From positions 86,472 through 150,471 of the forward strand of contig CALUIM010000005.1 in NCBI GenBank assembly GCA_944320725.1: 64,000 nt of DNA, read 5' to 3'. Under the pieces are notes generated by a model. That model made no database searches. It was not told the DNA's origin and saw only the letters and a program-made list of their open reading frames with translations. This DNA comes from an uncultured Coriobacteriaceae bacterium (lineage in GTDB: Bacteria; Actinomycetota; Coriobacteriia; Coriobacteriales; Coriobacteriaceae). Numbering within the stretch: position 1 is the stretch's first letter; every line of letters begins with the position of its first letter. A program made the position numbers and the translations under genes. Shown here in pieces: positions 26,328-34,961 of the stretch.

Positions 26328-27929
26328 ATGCAGCCCGCTCGATTCGAAATAGGGCGCAAGCATAAGCAAGCAGGCGAGACGAGTTCGCGCGCAAGCTGGA
26401 ACACGCCGCGCAAAGATGCGCGCGGCGGGATGAGCTATGCCTCGCGCATGGCTATCGCCTTCGCGCTCACGTCGCTTATGACCGTGCTCATCTTGGTGGG
26501 CGTCGTCACCGTGGTGTGGAGCGGCGTGTTCACCGACTACACCCGTGCGAACATCCAGGATATGGCGGGCTTTACCGCGCAGCGTCTGGCGCTTTCCTAT
26601 GAAGAGGATGGTCCTTGGACAACCGAGTTTATCGCGCAGGTTGCCGAGTCGAGCCTGGAAGACGATATCGGACTGCAGGTCATGGACCGCGGCGGCACCA
26701 TCATCTATGACGATACCTGGCCGGCTGCCGGTGCTGCTGCCGAGGCGCAGCGCAGCGATCGGGCGCAGGGTACCACGGCGGAGCAATCTGCGGGGTCGTC
26801 TGCTTCGGGCAGCTCGTCGCGCACGATGAGCTCGCATGCGCTTACGTCAACGGCGCCCACCGGCACCGAGGCCTCGGTAACCCAGGAGATCACCACGTCA
26901 GACGGTACCAAAGTGGGTACCGTGCGCGTATGGGTGATTGGCTCGGACGTGCTGCTCAGCAGGGCAGACCAGACGTTTCGCGACCGCACCTTCAACGCCA
27001 TGATGCTCGCCGCGCTCATTGCGATTTGCGTATCCGTGATCGTGGGCTTTTTGGTTTCGCGCATGCTCACCAACCCCATCCGCCGGATTACCTCCACCGC
27101 AAAGCAGATTCGTGATGGTGACTGGTCGGCACGCACCGGCATGAAGGGCGACGACGAGATCGATCGTCTTGGCGAAACCTTCGACGAGATGACCACCTCG
27201 CTCGAGCGTGACCTCAAGCATGAGAAGCGTATCACCTCCGACGTGGCGCACGAGCTGCGCACCCCGCTCATGGGCATGCTCGCCACGGTTGAGGCCATGC
27301 AAGATGGTGTGATGGAGCCCGACGAGGAGCATCTCGAGACAGTTGCCTCCGAGACACGCCGCTTGGCACGCTTGGTGCAGCAGATGCTCGATCTGTCCCG
27401 CATGGAGACGCGTACCACACCGTTGCATATCGAAGAAGTCGAGATGGTGCCGTTTGTGCAGCGTATCGTGTCCGGCCAGCAGCAGCTGTTCCAGGACCAC
27501 GATTTGAGGCTGCGCTTCGTCGACGACACGCAGGGGCGCTCGTCCACCGTTGAGTGTGATCCCGATATGATTACGCAGGCGATCATCAACATCATGAGCA
27601 ACGCCATGCGCTACACGCCGGAAGGCGGTTGGGTTGTGGTGTCGGTGCTCGCCGATCGCAAGGAGGTCATGATCTCCATCTCGGATACGGGTATCGGCAT
27701 CGCAAAAGATGACCTCGCGCGCATCTTCAGCCGATTCTGGCGCGCCGATGCGAGCCGTGCGCGTGAAGCCGGCGGCCTCGGCGTGGGCCTTTCGCTCACC
27801 AAGCACATCGTCGAGCGGCACAAAGGCTACATCGCCGTTGAGTCGGAACTTGAAAAGGGTACGACTTTTACGATTCATCTGCCGCGGGAGCACACGCCAG
27901 AAGCTTCATCATCTACAATGAACAATTAG
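26328..27929 (+). CDS. Sensor histidine kinase
   Basis: The 533-residue kinase has two membrane helices (about 41-66 and 223-246) flanking an extracellular sensor region, then a HAMP domain (244-297). The phosphoacceptor is His308 in SDVAHELRTP, and the ATPase has the N box (NIMSNAMRYTP) and DTGIGIA/GGLGVGLSL motifs. Residues 133-185 of the sensor are low-complexity Ala/Ser/Thr/Gly, probably a flexible insertion. It forms a pair with the upstream response regulator. The signal is unknown. Confidence 0.94.
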   Translation: MQPARFEIGRKHKQAGETSSRASWNTPRKDARGGMSYASRMAIAFALTSLMTVLILVGVVTVVWSGVFTDYTRANIQDMAGFTAQRLALSYEEDGPWTTEFIAQVAESSLEDDIGLQVMDRGGTIIYDDTWPAAGAAAEAQRSDRAQGTTAEQSAGSSASGSSSRTMSSHALTSTAPTGTEASVTQEITTSDGTKVGTVRVWVIGSDVLLSRADQTFRDRTFNAMMLAALIAICVSVIVGFLVSRMLTNPIRRITSTAKQIRDGDWSARTGMKGDDEIDRLGETFDEMTTSLERDLKHEKRITSDVAHELRTPLMGMLATVEAMQDGVMEPDEEHLETVASETRRLARLVQQMLDLSRMETRTTPLHIEEVEMVPFVQRIVSGQQQLFQDHDLRLRFVDDTQGRSSTVECDPDMITQAIINIMSNAMRYTPEGGWVVVSVLADRKEVMISISDTGIGIAKDDLARIFSRFWRADASRAREAGGLGVGLSLTKHIVERHKGYIAVESELEKGTTFTIHLPREHTPEASSSTMNN

Positions 27930-27966
27930 TCTCATTGCAGCGCTACGGCATAAGGAGTTGACTCAC

Positions 27967-28851
27967 GTGGCAACTATGGAGCGTCGTCCCGATTCTCAGG
28001 GCAAGGTCCGCGACATCTACCAGGCAGGAGACAACCTGCTCATGGTTGCGACCGATCGTATTTCGGCATTCGATTACATCCTGCCCGACGAGATCCCCTT
28101 CAAGGGCGAGGTCCTGAACCGCATCTCTGAGTTCTGGTTCAAGAAGTTCGCCGATATGGTGCCCAACCATCTCGTCTCGATTGACGTCAACGAGTTCCCG
28201 GCAGAGTTTGCCGAGTACAAGGATTACCTTGCCGGCCGCTCGATGCTCGTGCGCCGCGCCGAGACGCTGCCTATTGAGTGCATCGTGCGCGGGTATCTTA
28301 CCGGTTCGGGCAAGAAAACCTACGACGAGGACGGGACCGTCTGCGGCATCAAGCTGCCCGCTGGGCTCACCGAGGCGTCCAAGCTTCCCGAGCCCATCTT
28401 TACGCCGTCCACCAAGGCGGCCATTGGCGATCACGACGAGAACATCTCGTTTGAGCGCTGCGCCGATATCGTGGGCACCGAGATTACCGAGCAGCTTCGC
28501 GACCTCTCGCTCAAGATTTACACCGCTGCCGCTGAGTATGCGGCAACCCGCGGCATCATCATCGCCGATACGAAGTTCGAATTTGGCATCATCGATGGGA
28601 AGGTCTCGCTGATCGACGAGTGCCTGACCCCCGATTCGAGCCGTTTCTGGCCCGCCGACACCTACGAGGAGGGCAAGGTCCAGCCGAGCTACGACAAGCA
28701 GTATGTCCGCAATTGGCTTAAGGCCAACTGGGATATGACCGGCGAGCCGCCGCATCTTCCGGCCGAGGTGGTCGAGGGTACGTCTGCGCGCTACCGCGAG
28801 GCGTATCAGATCATTACCGGCACCGATTTCGTGAGCATGAAGGAGAACTAG
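27967..28851 (+). CDS. purC: Phosphoribosylaminoimidazole-succinocarboxamide (SAICAR) synthase
   Basis: The 294-residue enzyme joins aspartate to CAIR using ATP in purine synthesis. It has the family motifs GKVRDIY near the N-terminus, the VRGYLTGSGKK segment, and EFGI and IDECLTPDSSRFW near residue 215. Its start is a GTG with AAGGAG 9 bases upstream; an earlier in-frame TTG abuts the ribosome site and cannot be used. Its product is split by PurB, encoded 12 kb upstream. Confidence 0.95.
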   Translation: MATMERRPDSQGKVRDIYQAGDNLLMVATDRISAFDYILPDEIPFKGEVLNRISEFWFKKFADMVPNHLVSIDVNEFPAEFAEYKDYLAGRSMLVRRAETLPIECIVRGYLTGSGKKTYDEDGTVCGIKLPAGLTEASKLPEPIFTPSTKAAIGDHDENISFERCADIVGTEITEQLRDLSLKIYTAAAEYAATRGIIIADTKFEFGIIDGKVSLIDECLTPDSSRFWPADTYEEGKVQPSYDKQYVRNWLKANWDMTGEPPHLPAEVVEGTSARYREAYQIITGTDFVSMKEN

Positions 28852-28854
28852 TAC

Positions 28855-29514
28855 ATGAGCATGCGCAGTGCTACCAACAAGCGCACGCAGAACCGTGAGT
28901 ATGCGGGTGCGACGCGCAAGTCCGCCGCATCGGCGAAGCCCGCCCGCGCGGCAGCAGGTTCCGTACGCGTCGTTCCGGCGTCTGCCAAGGAGCGCCGCCG
29001 CGAGGCGGAGCGTGGGGAGTCGCTCGAGGGTCTTTCGCGCGAGGAGAAGAAGGCTCGCAAGCGCGAAGCGCGCATTCGCGAGGACCGGCTGTACTCCGTG
29101 GCGTCGATCATGATGAAGGACGACCCCGACTACAAGCGTTTGCGCCGTGTGTTCTGGGTGCTGCTGGCGCTCGGCATGGTTGCCATCCTCGTGATTTGGG
29201 TTTTGCTGTTTGGCTTGTCGGACTCCACCGGTGAGATGACGTCTGCTGCGCAGCTTGCTGGTGTTGTCGTTGCGTATGCCCTTGTCATCGGCGCGTTCGT
29301 GTACGACTTCGTGAAGATTCGTCCGCTGCGCAACTACTATCGCGCGCAGGCTGAGGGCATGACCGACCGTAAGCTCGTTGAGATCATCGAGCGCGATGCC
29401 GCCAAGCGCGACAAGAAGGACGCTAAGAAGGACGAAGCTGCCACGGCTCCCGTTGCCGAGAGCGCAAAGCCCGCAAAGAAGAAAAAGTACAAGAACAATC
29501 GCTCGCGCCACTAG
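28855..29514 (+). CDS. Small two-span membrane protein with charged tails
   Basis: The 219-residue protein has a highly basic N-terminal region (residues 1-80), two membrane helices (about 99-121 and 130-152) and a lysine/alanine-rich C-terminal tail. I do not recognise a characterised family. It starts 3 bases after purC with AAGGAG inside the end of purC, so it shares the transcript. The charged cytoplasmic tails could bind nucleic acid or ribosomes, but that is a guess. Confidence 0.75.
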   Translation: MSMRSATNKRTQNREYAGATRKSAASAKPARAAAGSVRVVPASAKERRREAERGESLEGLSREEKKARKREARIREDRLYSVASIMMKDDPDYKRLRRVFWVLLALGMVAILVIWVLLFGLSDSTGEMTSAAQLAGVVVAYALVIGAFVYDFVKIRPLRNYYRAQAEGMTDRKLVEIIERDAAKRDKKDAKKDEAATAPVAESAKPAKKKKYKNNRSRH

Positions 29515-29563
29515 CGCGCACTTGTCGCAGATGGGGTTCTCAGCCACCTGCATCAGTAATGTG

Positions 29564-29590
29564 AAGGGCCCCGCGCAAGGGGCCCTTTCC
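29564..29590 (+). terminator. Rho-independent terminator of the purC operon
   Basis: AAGGGCCCC, loop GCGCAA and GGGGCCCTT form a 9-bp GC-rich stem ending in a short T run, 50 bases after the small membrane protein gene. Confidence 0.8.
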
Positions 29591-29637
29591 ATGTGGCGGT
29601 AACGAATGCCGTCATCGAACCAGAACAGGATGAGCAC

Positions 29638-30918
29638 ATGATTCGAGCAGCATTGACCGTGGAAGACGCGCGTGCCGGCATGCGCGCGCTCGCGCCTCAG
29701 ATCGAGCGCTACGCAAAGTTAATCGTCGAGAAGGGCGTGAACGTGAAGCCAGGGCAGGAGCTCGTGATTAATGCTCCTGTTGAGAGCGCGGCGTTCGTGC
29801 GGCTGCTTGTTCGGTGCGGCTACGAGGCCGGTGCGGGGCATGTGACCGTTATCTGGTCGGACGATCAGGTTGGTCGTCTAACCTATGAGCATGTAGACAC
29901 CGCGTATTTCGAGACTACGCCCGAGTGGCAGCGTGTGCAGCTTGATTCGCTCGCTCAGATGGGCGCGTGCTTTGTGTTTCTTGAGGGAGCCGATCCCGAG
30001 GCGTTGCGCGGCATCGATCCGGCGAAGCCCGCCGCGGCGTCGCGGGCGCGCAATACGCAGTGCAAGGATTTCAGGCGAGGACTCGATTTCAATCTCAATC
30101 CGTGGTGCATTGCCGGCGCACCCATTGCTGCGTGGGCGCGCCATGTGTTCCCCGGAGTCGACGATGAGGTGGCAATCTACCAGCTCTGGTGCGCCATCCT
30201 TTCGACCGCCCGTGCCAACGGCGAAGATCCCGAGAGCGATTGGGAGTTGCATGACGCGACGTCCGACAAGAATCTGCGCTTCTTGAACGAGCACCATTTC
30301 GATGCGCTGCGCTATACCGCGTCGAATGGCACCGATTTCGTGGTAGGCATGACCGACCGTCATGTGTGGGCCGGCGGCAAGAGCGAAACGCCCGATGGAC
30401 ATCCGTTCTTCCCCAACATTCCCACCGAGGAGGTCTTTACCTCGCCCGATTGCCGGCGCGTTGATGGCGTGGTGCACTCCGCCATGCCACTCATTCACCA
30501 TGGCAACAAGGTAGATGGATTCTGGCTCAAGTTTGAGGGCGGCGCTGTGGTCGACTACGGAGCGCAAGTGGGGCTCGATACGCTGCGCAGCATTATCGAG
30601 ACCGATGAGGGCGCGCGCCGCTTGGGCGAGGTCGCACTCATTTCCAAGAACACGCCGATCCGCGAGAGTGAGATTCTTTTCTACGATACGTTGTACGACG
30701 AGAACGCAAGCTGCCACTTGGCGCTGGGCGTTGGCTTTCCGGAGTGCTATGAGGGCGGTGCCGATATGGCGCCCGAGGAGCTGCTCGAGCACGGTGTCAA
30801 CATGTCGAGCACCCATGTCGACTTCATGATTGGCTCAGATGATCTCGACATCACCGGCATCATGGCAGACGGCACCGAGGTTCCCGTGTTTACCAACGGT
30901 CAGTGGTGCTGGGAGTAG
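29638..30918 (+). CDS. M29-family aminopeptidase (AmpS/PepS-type)
   Basis: The 426-residue metallopeptidase has the conserved two-metal ligands in the family order: PTEEVFTSPD, GEVALI, NASCHLALG and HVDFMIG. M29 enzymes remove N-terminal residues from peptides in the cytoplasm using two metal ions. The ATG at 29638 follows AGGATGAG; an upstream in-frame GTG falls in the purC operon terminator and is rejected. It is monocistronic. Confidence 0.92.
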   Translation: MIRAALTVEDARAGMRALAPQIERYAKLIVEKGVNVKPGQELVINAPVESAAFVRLLVRCGYEAGAGHVTVIWSDDQVGRLTYEHVDTAYFETTPEWQRVQLDSLAQMGACFVFLEGADPEALRGIDPAKPAAASRARNTQCKDFRRGLDFNLNPWCIAGAPIAAWARHVFPGVDDEVAIYQLWCAILSTARANGEDPESDWELHDATSDKNLRFLNEHHFDALRYTASNGTDFVVGMTDRHVWAGGKSETPDGHPFFPNIPTEEVFTSPDCRRVDGVVHSAMPLIHHGNKVDGFWLKFEGGAVVDYGAQVGLDTLRSIIETDEGARRLGEVALISKNTPIRESEILFYDTLYDENASCHLALGVGFPECYEGGADMAPEELLEHGVNMSSTHVDFMIGSDDLDITGIMADGTEVPVFTNGQWCWE

Positions 30919-30973
30919 TGATGCCTGCGTCGCGTTGTCTTGGGCTCTGCTGGCATACGGCTGACCTATTCGG

Positions 30974-31699
30974 TTAGTCGGTGTTGTTGGTCCTCCAGCG
31001 ATTCAGGGCGAGGTCGATCGGCTCGTTGATAGTTTCTCGTGGGCAACCGAGTCCATCGAGGAACGCGACGATGTCTTCCTCGTACACGTCTGCAAGTCCG
31101 AAGAGATCCGCGTTTTCGCCCACCTGCCCGTCTGTCTTATCGACGATGCTCTTGACGATGTTGCGGCGGTCCTCCCACGTGACATCATGGAACGTGAAAT
31201 CGCGTACAGCCCCTTCGCTGGTGGCGACAATCCAGGCGGTGTGCTCCTTTTCGTGGTAGAGCACCTTAATCGAGCCAAGCTGGGCGGCAGAGACTTCCAT
31301 GTCGCCCAGATCTTCGCTGTCGGGTGTTTCGAACTCGTATTTCACCCATGCAGCATGGAGCACGTAGCCGCCGTACACCATGATGCAGCCGGGCGTGGAT
31401 TGCTTGCAGTGCTTGAGGTGCACCGCGCGGGCGATGAGCAGCAGGATGCCGACGATGAGGAGCGGCAACATCGTAAATGCAAGCATGAAGGGAGGCGTAT
31501 CGGGTCGCATGATCTGCTCGAATGGCGTGGTAATGCAGGTCCAGATGCCGCATCCCGCAATAATAAGGAAGGTTACGGCAAAAGCGACGATACCCATGAC
31601 GGTGCTGTCGCGCAGCCAGCTCTTCCGCGCGAGCCGATAGCGCTTTTCTTCATCAATGGCGAGCTCACGTATGCGATCCTGAGTATGGTTCGGCAACAT
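30974..31699 (-). CDS. Two-span membrane protein of unknown function
   Basis: The 241-residue protein has two membrane helices (about 33-55 and 70-92) followed by a soluble C-terminal domain of about 145 residues ending in a charged tail. I recognise no family. The layout, with a short N-terminal cytoplasmic stretch and a C-terminal domain on the same side, resembles PH-like membrane proteins. It is convergent with the M29 peptidase gene and upstream of tRNA-Lys on the other strand. Confidence 0.7.
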   Translation of the reverse strand: MLPNHTQDRIRELAIDEEKRYRLARKSWLRDSTVMGIVAFAVTFLIIAGCGIWTCITTPFEQIMRPDTPPFMLAFTMLPLLIVGILLLIARAVHLKHCKQSTPGCIMVYGGYVLHAAWVKYEFETPDSEDLGDMEVSAAQLGSIKVLYHEKEHTAWIVATSEGAVRDFTFHDVTWEDRRNIVKSIVDKTDGQVGENADLFGLADVYEEDIVAFLDGLGCPRETINEPIDLALNRWRTNNTD

Positions 31700-31849
31700 G
31701 CTTACTCCTCGTATCCGCGCCCCCTCCTAAAACCTATGGTACGCCAACGGGCATCATGAGACCGTGGCGTATAGGTTGGATGCGAGGTTGTGCTCAAAGT
31801 GGGGTATAGGGTACGCATTGTTGCGGCGAACTGCTACAATAGCTCGCAC

Positions 31850-31925
31850 GGGCCGTTAGCTCAGCTGGCAGAGCAGGGGACTTTTAATCCCAAGGTCTAG
31901 GGTTCGAACCCCTAACGGCCCACCA
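31850..31925 (+). tRNA. tRNA-Lys (anticodon TTT)
   Basis: The 76-base tRNA includes an encoded CCA. The acceptor GGGCCGT pairs with ACGGCCC, the D arm is GCTC/GAGC, the anticodon loop CTTTTAA gives TTT, and the T arm is TAGGGTTCGAACCCCTA. A TACAAT -10 element lies 10 bases upstream (31835-31840). Confidence 0.98.
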
Positions 31926-31937
31926 CTGTTTACCTGC

Positions 31938-31965
31938 GGGAATGTCGAAAGACGTTCCCTTTTTT
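31938..31965 (+). terminator. Rho-independent terminator of tRNA-Lys
   Basis: GGGAATGTC, loop GAAA and GACGTTCCC form a 9-bp stem, followed by six T. It lies 12 bases after the tRNA and is the clearest terminator in the window. Confidence 0.9.
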
Positions 31966-32016
31966 AGTGCCGATAACCCGAAATTTGGCAAATATGTAGC
32001 TGCTGTTTTCTTCTAG

Positions 32017-32036
32017 TAACCTGTTATAACCTGTTA
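32017..32036 (+). repeat. Tandem 10-base repeat TAACCTGTTA
   Basis: TAACCTGTTA is present twice with no gap. The unit lies in a gene-free, A/T-rich stretch between tRNA-Lys and pgm. Two copies are too few for a CRISPR array and there is no cas gene nearby. Confidence 0.6.
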
Positions 32037-32044
32037 TGAAAAGA

Positions 32045-32070
32045 TGCATAAGGGTTAACTCCCTTATGCA
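32045..32070. repeat. Perfect 10-bp hairpin TGCATAAGGG / CCCTTATGCA
   Basis: A perfect inverted repeat with a TTAACT loop sits 9 bases after the tandem repeat. There is no T-tract. It may be part of the same repeat-rich insertion. Confidence 0.5.
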
Positions 32071-32093
32071 ATTGCGCCCATTTGGGGGGTGCG

Positions 32094-32124
32094 CGCCATG
32101 ATGAACATGGCGATCATCATGGCG
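32094..32124. repeat. Inverted repeat CGCCATGATG / CATCATGGCG
   Basis: A perfect 10-bp inverted repeat with an 11-base loop lies just upstream of the 192-bp inverted-repeat element. Confidence 0.5.
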
Positions 32125-32158
32125 TGATGCGAGTTTTCCTGCGTTTCGAGACAAAAAT

Positions 32159-32350
32159 TGTCATTTAGTTCAGATTCCGGAGCGTTTGCCGCTTTCGAAG
32201 GGGCTGGGAAGCATCGATTTGGCGTCTTGACCATTGTCCGAAGTCGTAAAAATCAATAATACATAGACTATTGAGCGCTTTTTAGCGCGTTGAGATGTTG
32301 CGAGAGACCTCGGATCAGCAGGCGTGCTCCGGAATCTGAACTAAATGACA
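32159..32350. mobile_element. 192-bp element with perfect 25-bp terminal inverted repeats (MITE-like or invertible segment)
   Basis: Bases 32159-32183, beginning TGTCATTTAGTTC, are the exact reverse complement of 32326-32350. The 142-base interior has no gene and is A/T-rich, with a GCGCTTTTTAGCGC hairpin and a possible promoter toward pgm (TTGTCC at 32234, TAATAC at 32257, 17 bases apart). Size and ends fit a MITE mobilised by an unlinked transposase. The same structure also fits an invertible promoter. No target duplication is visible and no recombinase or transposase gene of matching type is in the window. It starts 233 bases after tRNA-Lys. Confidence 0.65.
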
Positions 32351-32620
32351 CATAACGCGGATAATTCTAAAAAAATTTTCAAACCGATGCGCTGCCGCAT
32401 GTGTTGCCGGCGCATGAGCACCGCGAAGGCATGCCGTGGAAAGCATCTGTCCATACGGTTACGCCGCGTCCTACCTTTCTTTCCCATACGCTTACCGGTA
32501 AGTCGCGTCCGAGTGCCCATGTTTGCCGTATGATGCACATAACATGACGCTTCGGCGTTCCCTTGCCCCTGCCGCGCGGTGGTGGCAATGACCTGCAGGT
32601 TCGATAGAAAGGCAACACAG

Positions 32621-34315
32621 ATGGCAGACGTACATGAGCTCCTCGACACATGGCTTGCCAACGTTAAGGACGAAGACCTTCTGACCGAGCTCAAGGCGAT
32701 GAAGGAGGCTGGTGACGAGGACGCTATCACCGACGCGTTCTTCCAGGATCTCGAGTTTGGTACCGCAGGTCTTCGCGGCACGCTTGGCGCTGGTACCAAT
32801 CGCATGAACATCTACACTGTCGGCCGTGCCACGCAGGGATTTGCCGAGTATCTCGTGAAGAACTTCGAGAATCCCACGGTTGCCATCGCGCGCGATAGCC
32901 GCAACAACGGTGAGCTGTTCGTCAAGACCGCCGCAGCGATTTTCGCTGCCAACGGTGTTGTTGCCAAGGTGTATCCCAAGATTTCCCCGGTGCCTACGCT
33001 CTCGTGGGCCGTTCGCGACCTGAAGTGCTCCGGCGGCGTGTGCGTGACCGCCTCGCACAATCCGGCGCAGTACAACGGCTATAAGGCCTATGGTCCCGAC
33101 GGATGCCAGATTGCGTCCGAGGTAGCCGACGCTATCTCTGCTGCCATCGCCGGCGTTGACACCTGGAACGGCATCAAGACGATGGACTTCGACGAGGCAT
33201 TGGCTGCAGGGAAGATCGAGTGGATCGGCGATGACTGCCTCGATCGTTACTACGACGCGGTTGCCGACAAGTCGGTGAGCAACCTGACCCCCGAGCAGGT
33301 CGCCGAGGCGCCGCTCAAGCTCGTCTACACCCCGCTCAACGGTACTGGTCTCATCCCGGTAACCACCGTGCTCAACAAGGTGGGCGTTACCGACATCACC
33401 ATCGTGCCCGAGCAGAAGGATCCGGACGGCAACTTCCCCACGTGCCCGTATCCTAACCCCGAGATCCGCGAGGCCATGCAGAAGGGCATCGACCTGTGCG
33501 AGCAGGTTCATCCCGACCTTTTGCTCACAACCGACCCCGATGCCGACCGCGTAGGCGTTGCCTGCAAGGACGGCGACGACTACACGCTGCTCACCGGCAA
33601 CGAGATGGGCGTGCTGCTGCTCGACTACATCTGCAAGATGCGCGCCGAGCGCGGTGAGAACCTTGCCGAGAAGGTCGCGGTGACCACCATTGTGTCCTCT
33701 GCTATGGTTGACGCGCTTGCCGCCGAGTACGGGTTCGAGATGCGCCGCTGCCTCACCGGCTTCAAGTACATCGGTGACATCATCACGTCGCTTTCCGATG
33801 CCGGCCAGGTTGACCGCTTCATCTTCGGTTTCGAGGAGTCTTATGGCTACCTCTCTGGCGACCACGTGCGCGACAAGGATGCCGTGAACGCCTCCATGCT
33901 CATCTGCCAGATGGCGCAGTACTACAAGCTGCAGGGCAAGAACCTCGCCCAGGCCATGAGCGACCTGTACGAGAAGTATGGGTACTACCACAACAAGACC
34001 ATCTCGCTGTCCTACCCCGGCGCCGACGGTGCCGCGAAGATGGCGGGCATTATGGCCGGGCTGCGTGAGACCGCGCCTGCAGAGATTGCCGGCAGCAAGG
34101 TTGAGGCTGTGCTCGATTACAAGGACGGCGTAAACGGCCTGCCCAGGGCCAACGTCATCGAGTTCGATCTCGAGGGCGGCAACAAGGCAATTGTGCGCCC
34201 CTCTGGTACCGAGCCCAAGATCAAGCTCTACATCTTCGCTAAGGGCGAGGATGCTGCTTCGGCCGATGCCCTCATGGACAAGATCGAGGAGGATGGTCGC
34301 AAGCTGCTCTCGTAG
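32621..34315 (+). CDS. pgm: Phosphoglucomutase / phosphomannomutase (alpha-D-phosphohexomutase)
   Basis: The 564-residue enzyme has all four domain signatures: the phosphoserine loop TASHNP, metal loop DPDADR, sugar loop GFEES and phosphate loop RPSGTEPK. It interconverts glucose-1- and glucose-6-phosphate, feeding glucose-1-phosphate from the galactose route into glycolysis. The ATG at 32621 has GAAAGG 9 bases upstream; an in-frame GTG at 32579 adds 14 unconserved residues. The inverted-repeat element lies 270 bases upstream. A second, divergent mutase lies at 62177. Confidence 0.95.
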   Translation: MADVHELLDTWLANVKDEDLLTELKAMKEAGDEDAITDAFFQDLEFGTAGLRGTLGAGTNRMNIYTVGRATQGFAEYLVKNFENPTVAIARDSRNNGELFVKTAAAIFAANGVVAKVYPKISPVPTLSWAVRDLKCSGGVCVTASHNPAQYNGYKAYGPDGCQIASEVADAISAAIAGVDTWNGIKTMDFDEALAAGKIEWIGDDCLDRYYDAVADKSVSNLTPEQVAEAPLKLVYTPLNGTGLIPVTTVLNKVGVTDITIVPEQKDPDGNFPTCPYPNPEIREAMQKGIDLCEQVHPDLLLTTDPDADRVGVACKDGDDYTLLTGNEMGVLLLDYICKMRAERGENLAEKVAVTTIVSSAMVDALAAEYGFEMRRCLTGFKYIGDIITSLSDAGQVDRFIFGFEESYGYLSGDHVRDKDAVNASMLICQMAQYYKLQGKNLAQAMSDLYEKYGYYHNKTISLSYPGADGAAKMAGIMAGLRETAPAEIAGSKVEAVLDYKDGVNGLPRANVIEFDLEGGNKAIVRPSGTEPKIKLYIFAKGEDAASADALMDKIEEDGRKLLS

Positions 34316-34345
34316 CTTCTGCGCCACATAGGCTGTTGCATGAAC

Positions 34346-34369
34346 GGGCCCCGCAGTGATGCGGGGCCC
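34346..34369 (+). terminator. GC-rich terminator hairpin after pgm
   Basis: GGGCCCCGCA, loop GTGA and TGCGGGGCCC form a perfect 10-bp stem with a stable tetraloop, 30 bases after the pgm stop. The T-tract is weak. Confidence 0.7.
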
Positions 34370-34461
34370 TGCTGGTGTGCGCCACGTTACGGCAGCGTGC
34401 ATTTGCTACACTCAGAACGAGCGTGCTCCTGTTCAGCATCTCGGCATGAGGGGGTGGCGTT

Positions 34462-34941
34462 GTGGGAGGCATGTTGAGACGTTGCATAATCGGCGTGGTG
34501 GCGCTTGTCGTCGCCGTGATGCTTTCTGCTTGTGGCGGGCCTCCTGTATGGCTCGACGTCCAGTCGCCGCTTACCACGCGTGATATCGAGGTCGCTAAAT
34601 CGCTCGCAACAGACTCGCTCACATGGGATGCAACCGATGTCGCCGAGGTGCAAGAGCTGCAAGAACAAGGCAGCAGCCCGCGCGATCTTGGATCGTTTGG
34701 ACATGCCATTCGCGGTGCCGAGGCAGCCGAGGATTACCTTGCCGCGCGCTACGGCGAGCAGTTTCGTGCCATAGCATTTTCTACGCCCTACGAATCGGCA
34801 ATCGCGCCTGCATGGGGCGTTACGACGTGCGTCGTGGAATCGGGTCCGTATGAGGGCGAAACGTGCAAGGCGTCATATCGCCTGAAAGGCGCGATGACGT
34901 GGAAGGACGATTACGGCTCCATCTATCTGGGCGATGAGTAA
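34462..34941 (+). CDS. Small predicted lipoprotein of unknown function
   Basis: The 159-residue protein has a lipoprotein signal (hydrophobic residues 8-22 ending in LSAC, Cys24). The mature part has two cysteines near residues 122 and 135 that could form a disulfide. No family is recognised. The GTG start at 34462 has GAGGGGG 7 bases upstream; the ATG at 34471 is too near its ribosome site. It converges on the cysteine desulfurase gene with a 20-base gap. Confidence 0.7.
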   Translation: MGGMLRRCIIGVVALVVAVMLSACGGPPVWLDVQSPLTTRDIEVAKSLATDSLTWDATDVAEVQELQEQGSSPRDLGSFGHAIRGAEAAEDYLAARYGEQFRAIAFSTPYESAIAPAWGVTTCVVESGPYEGETCKASYRLKGAMTWKDDYGSIYLGDE

Positions 34942-34961
34942 AACAGTATCCTTGGTATCAG

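Noticed and set aside
32017..32036. CRISPR array
   Set aside because: Only two adjacent 10-base repeats without spacers, and no cas genes nearby.
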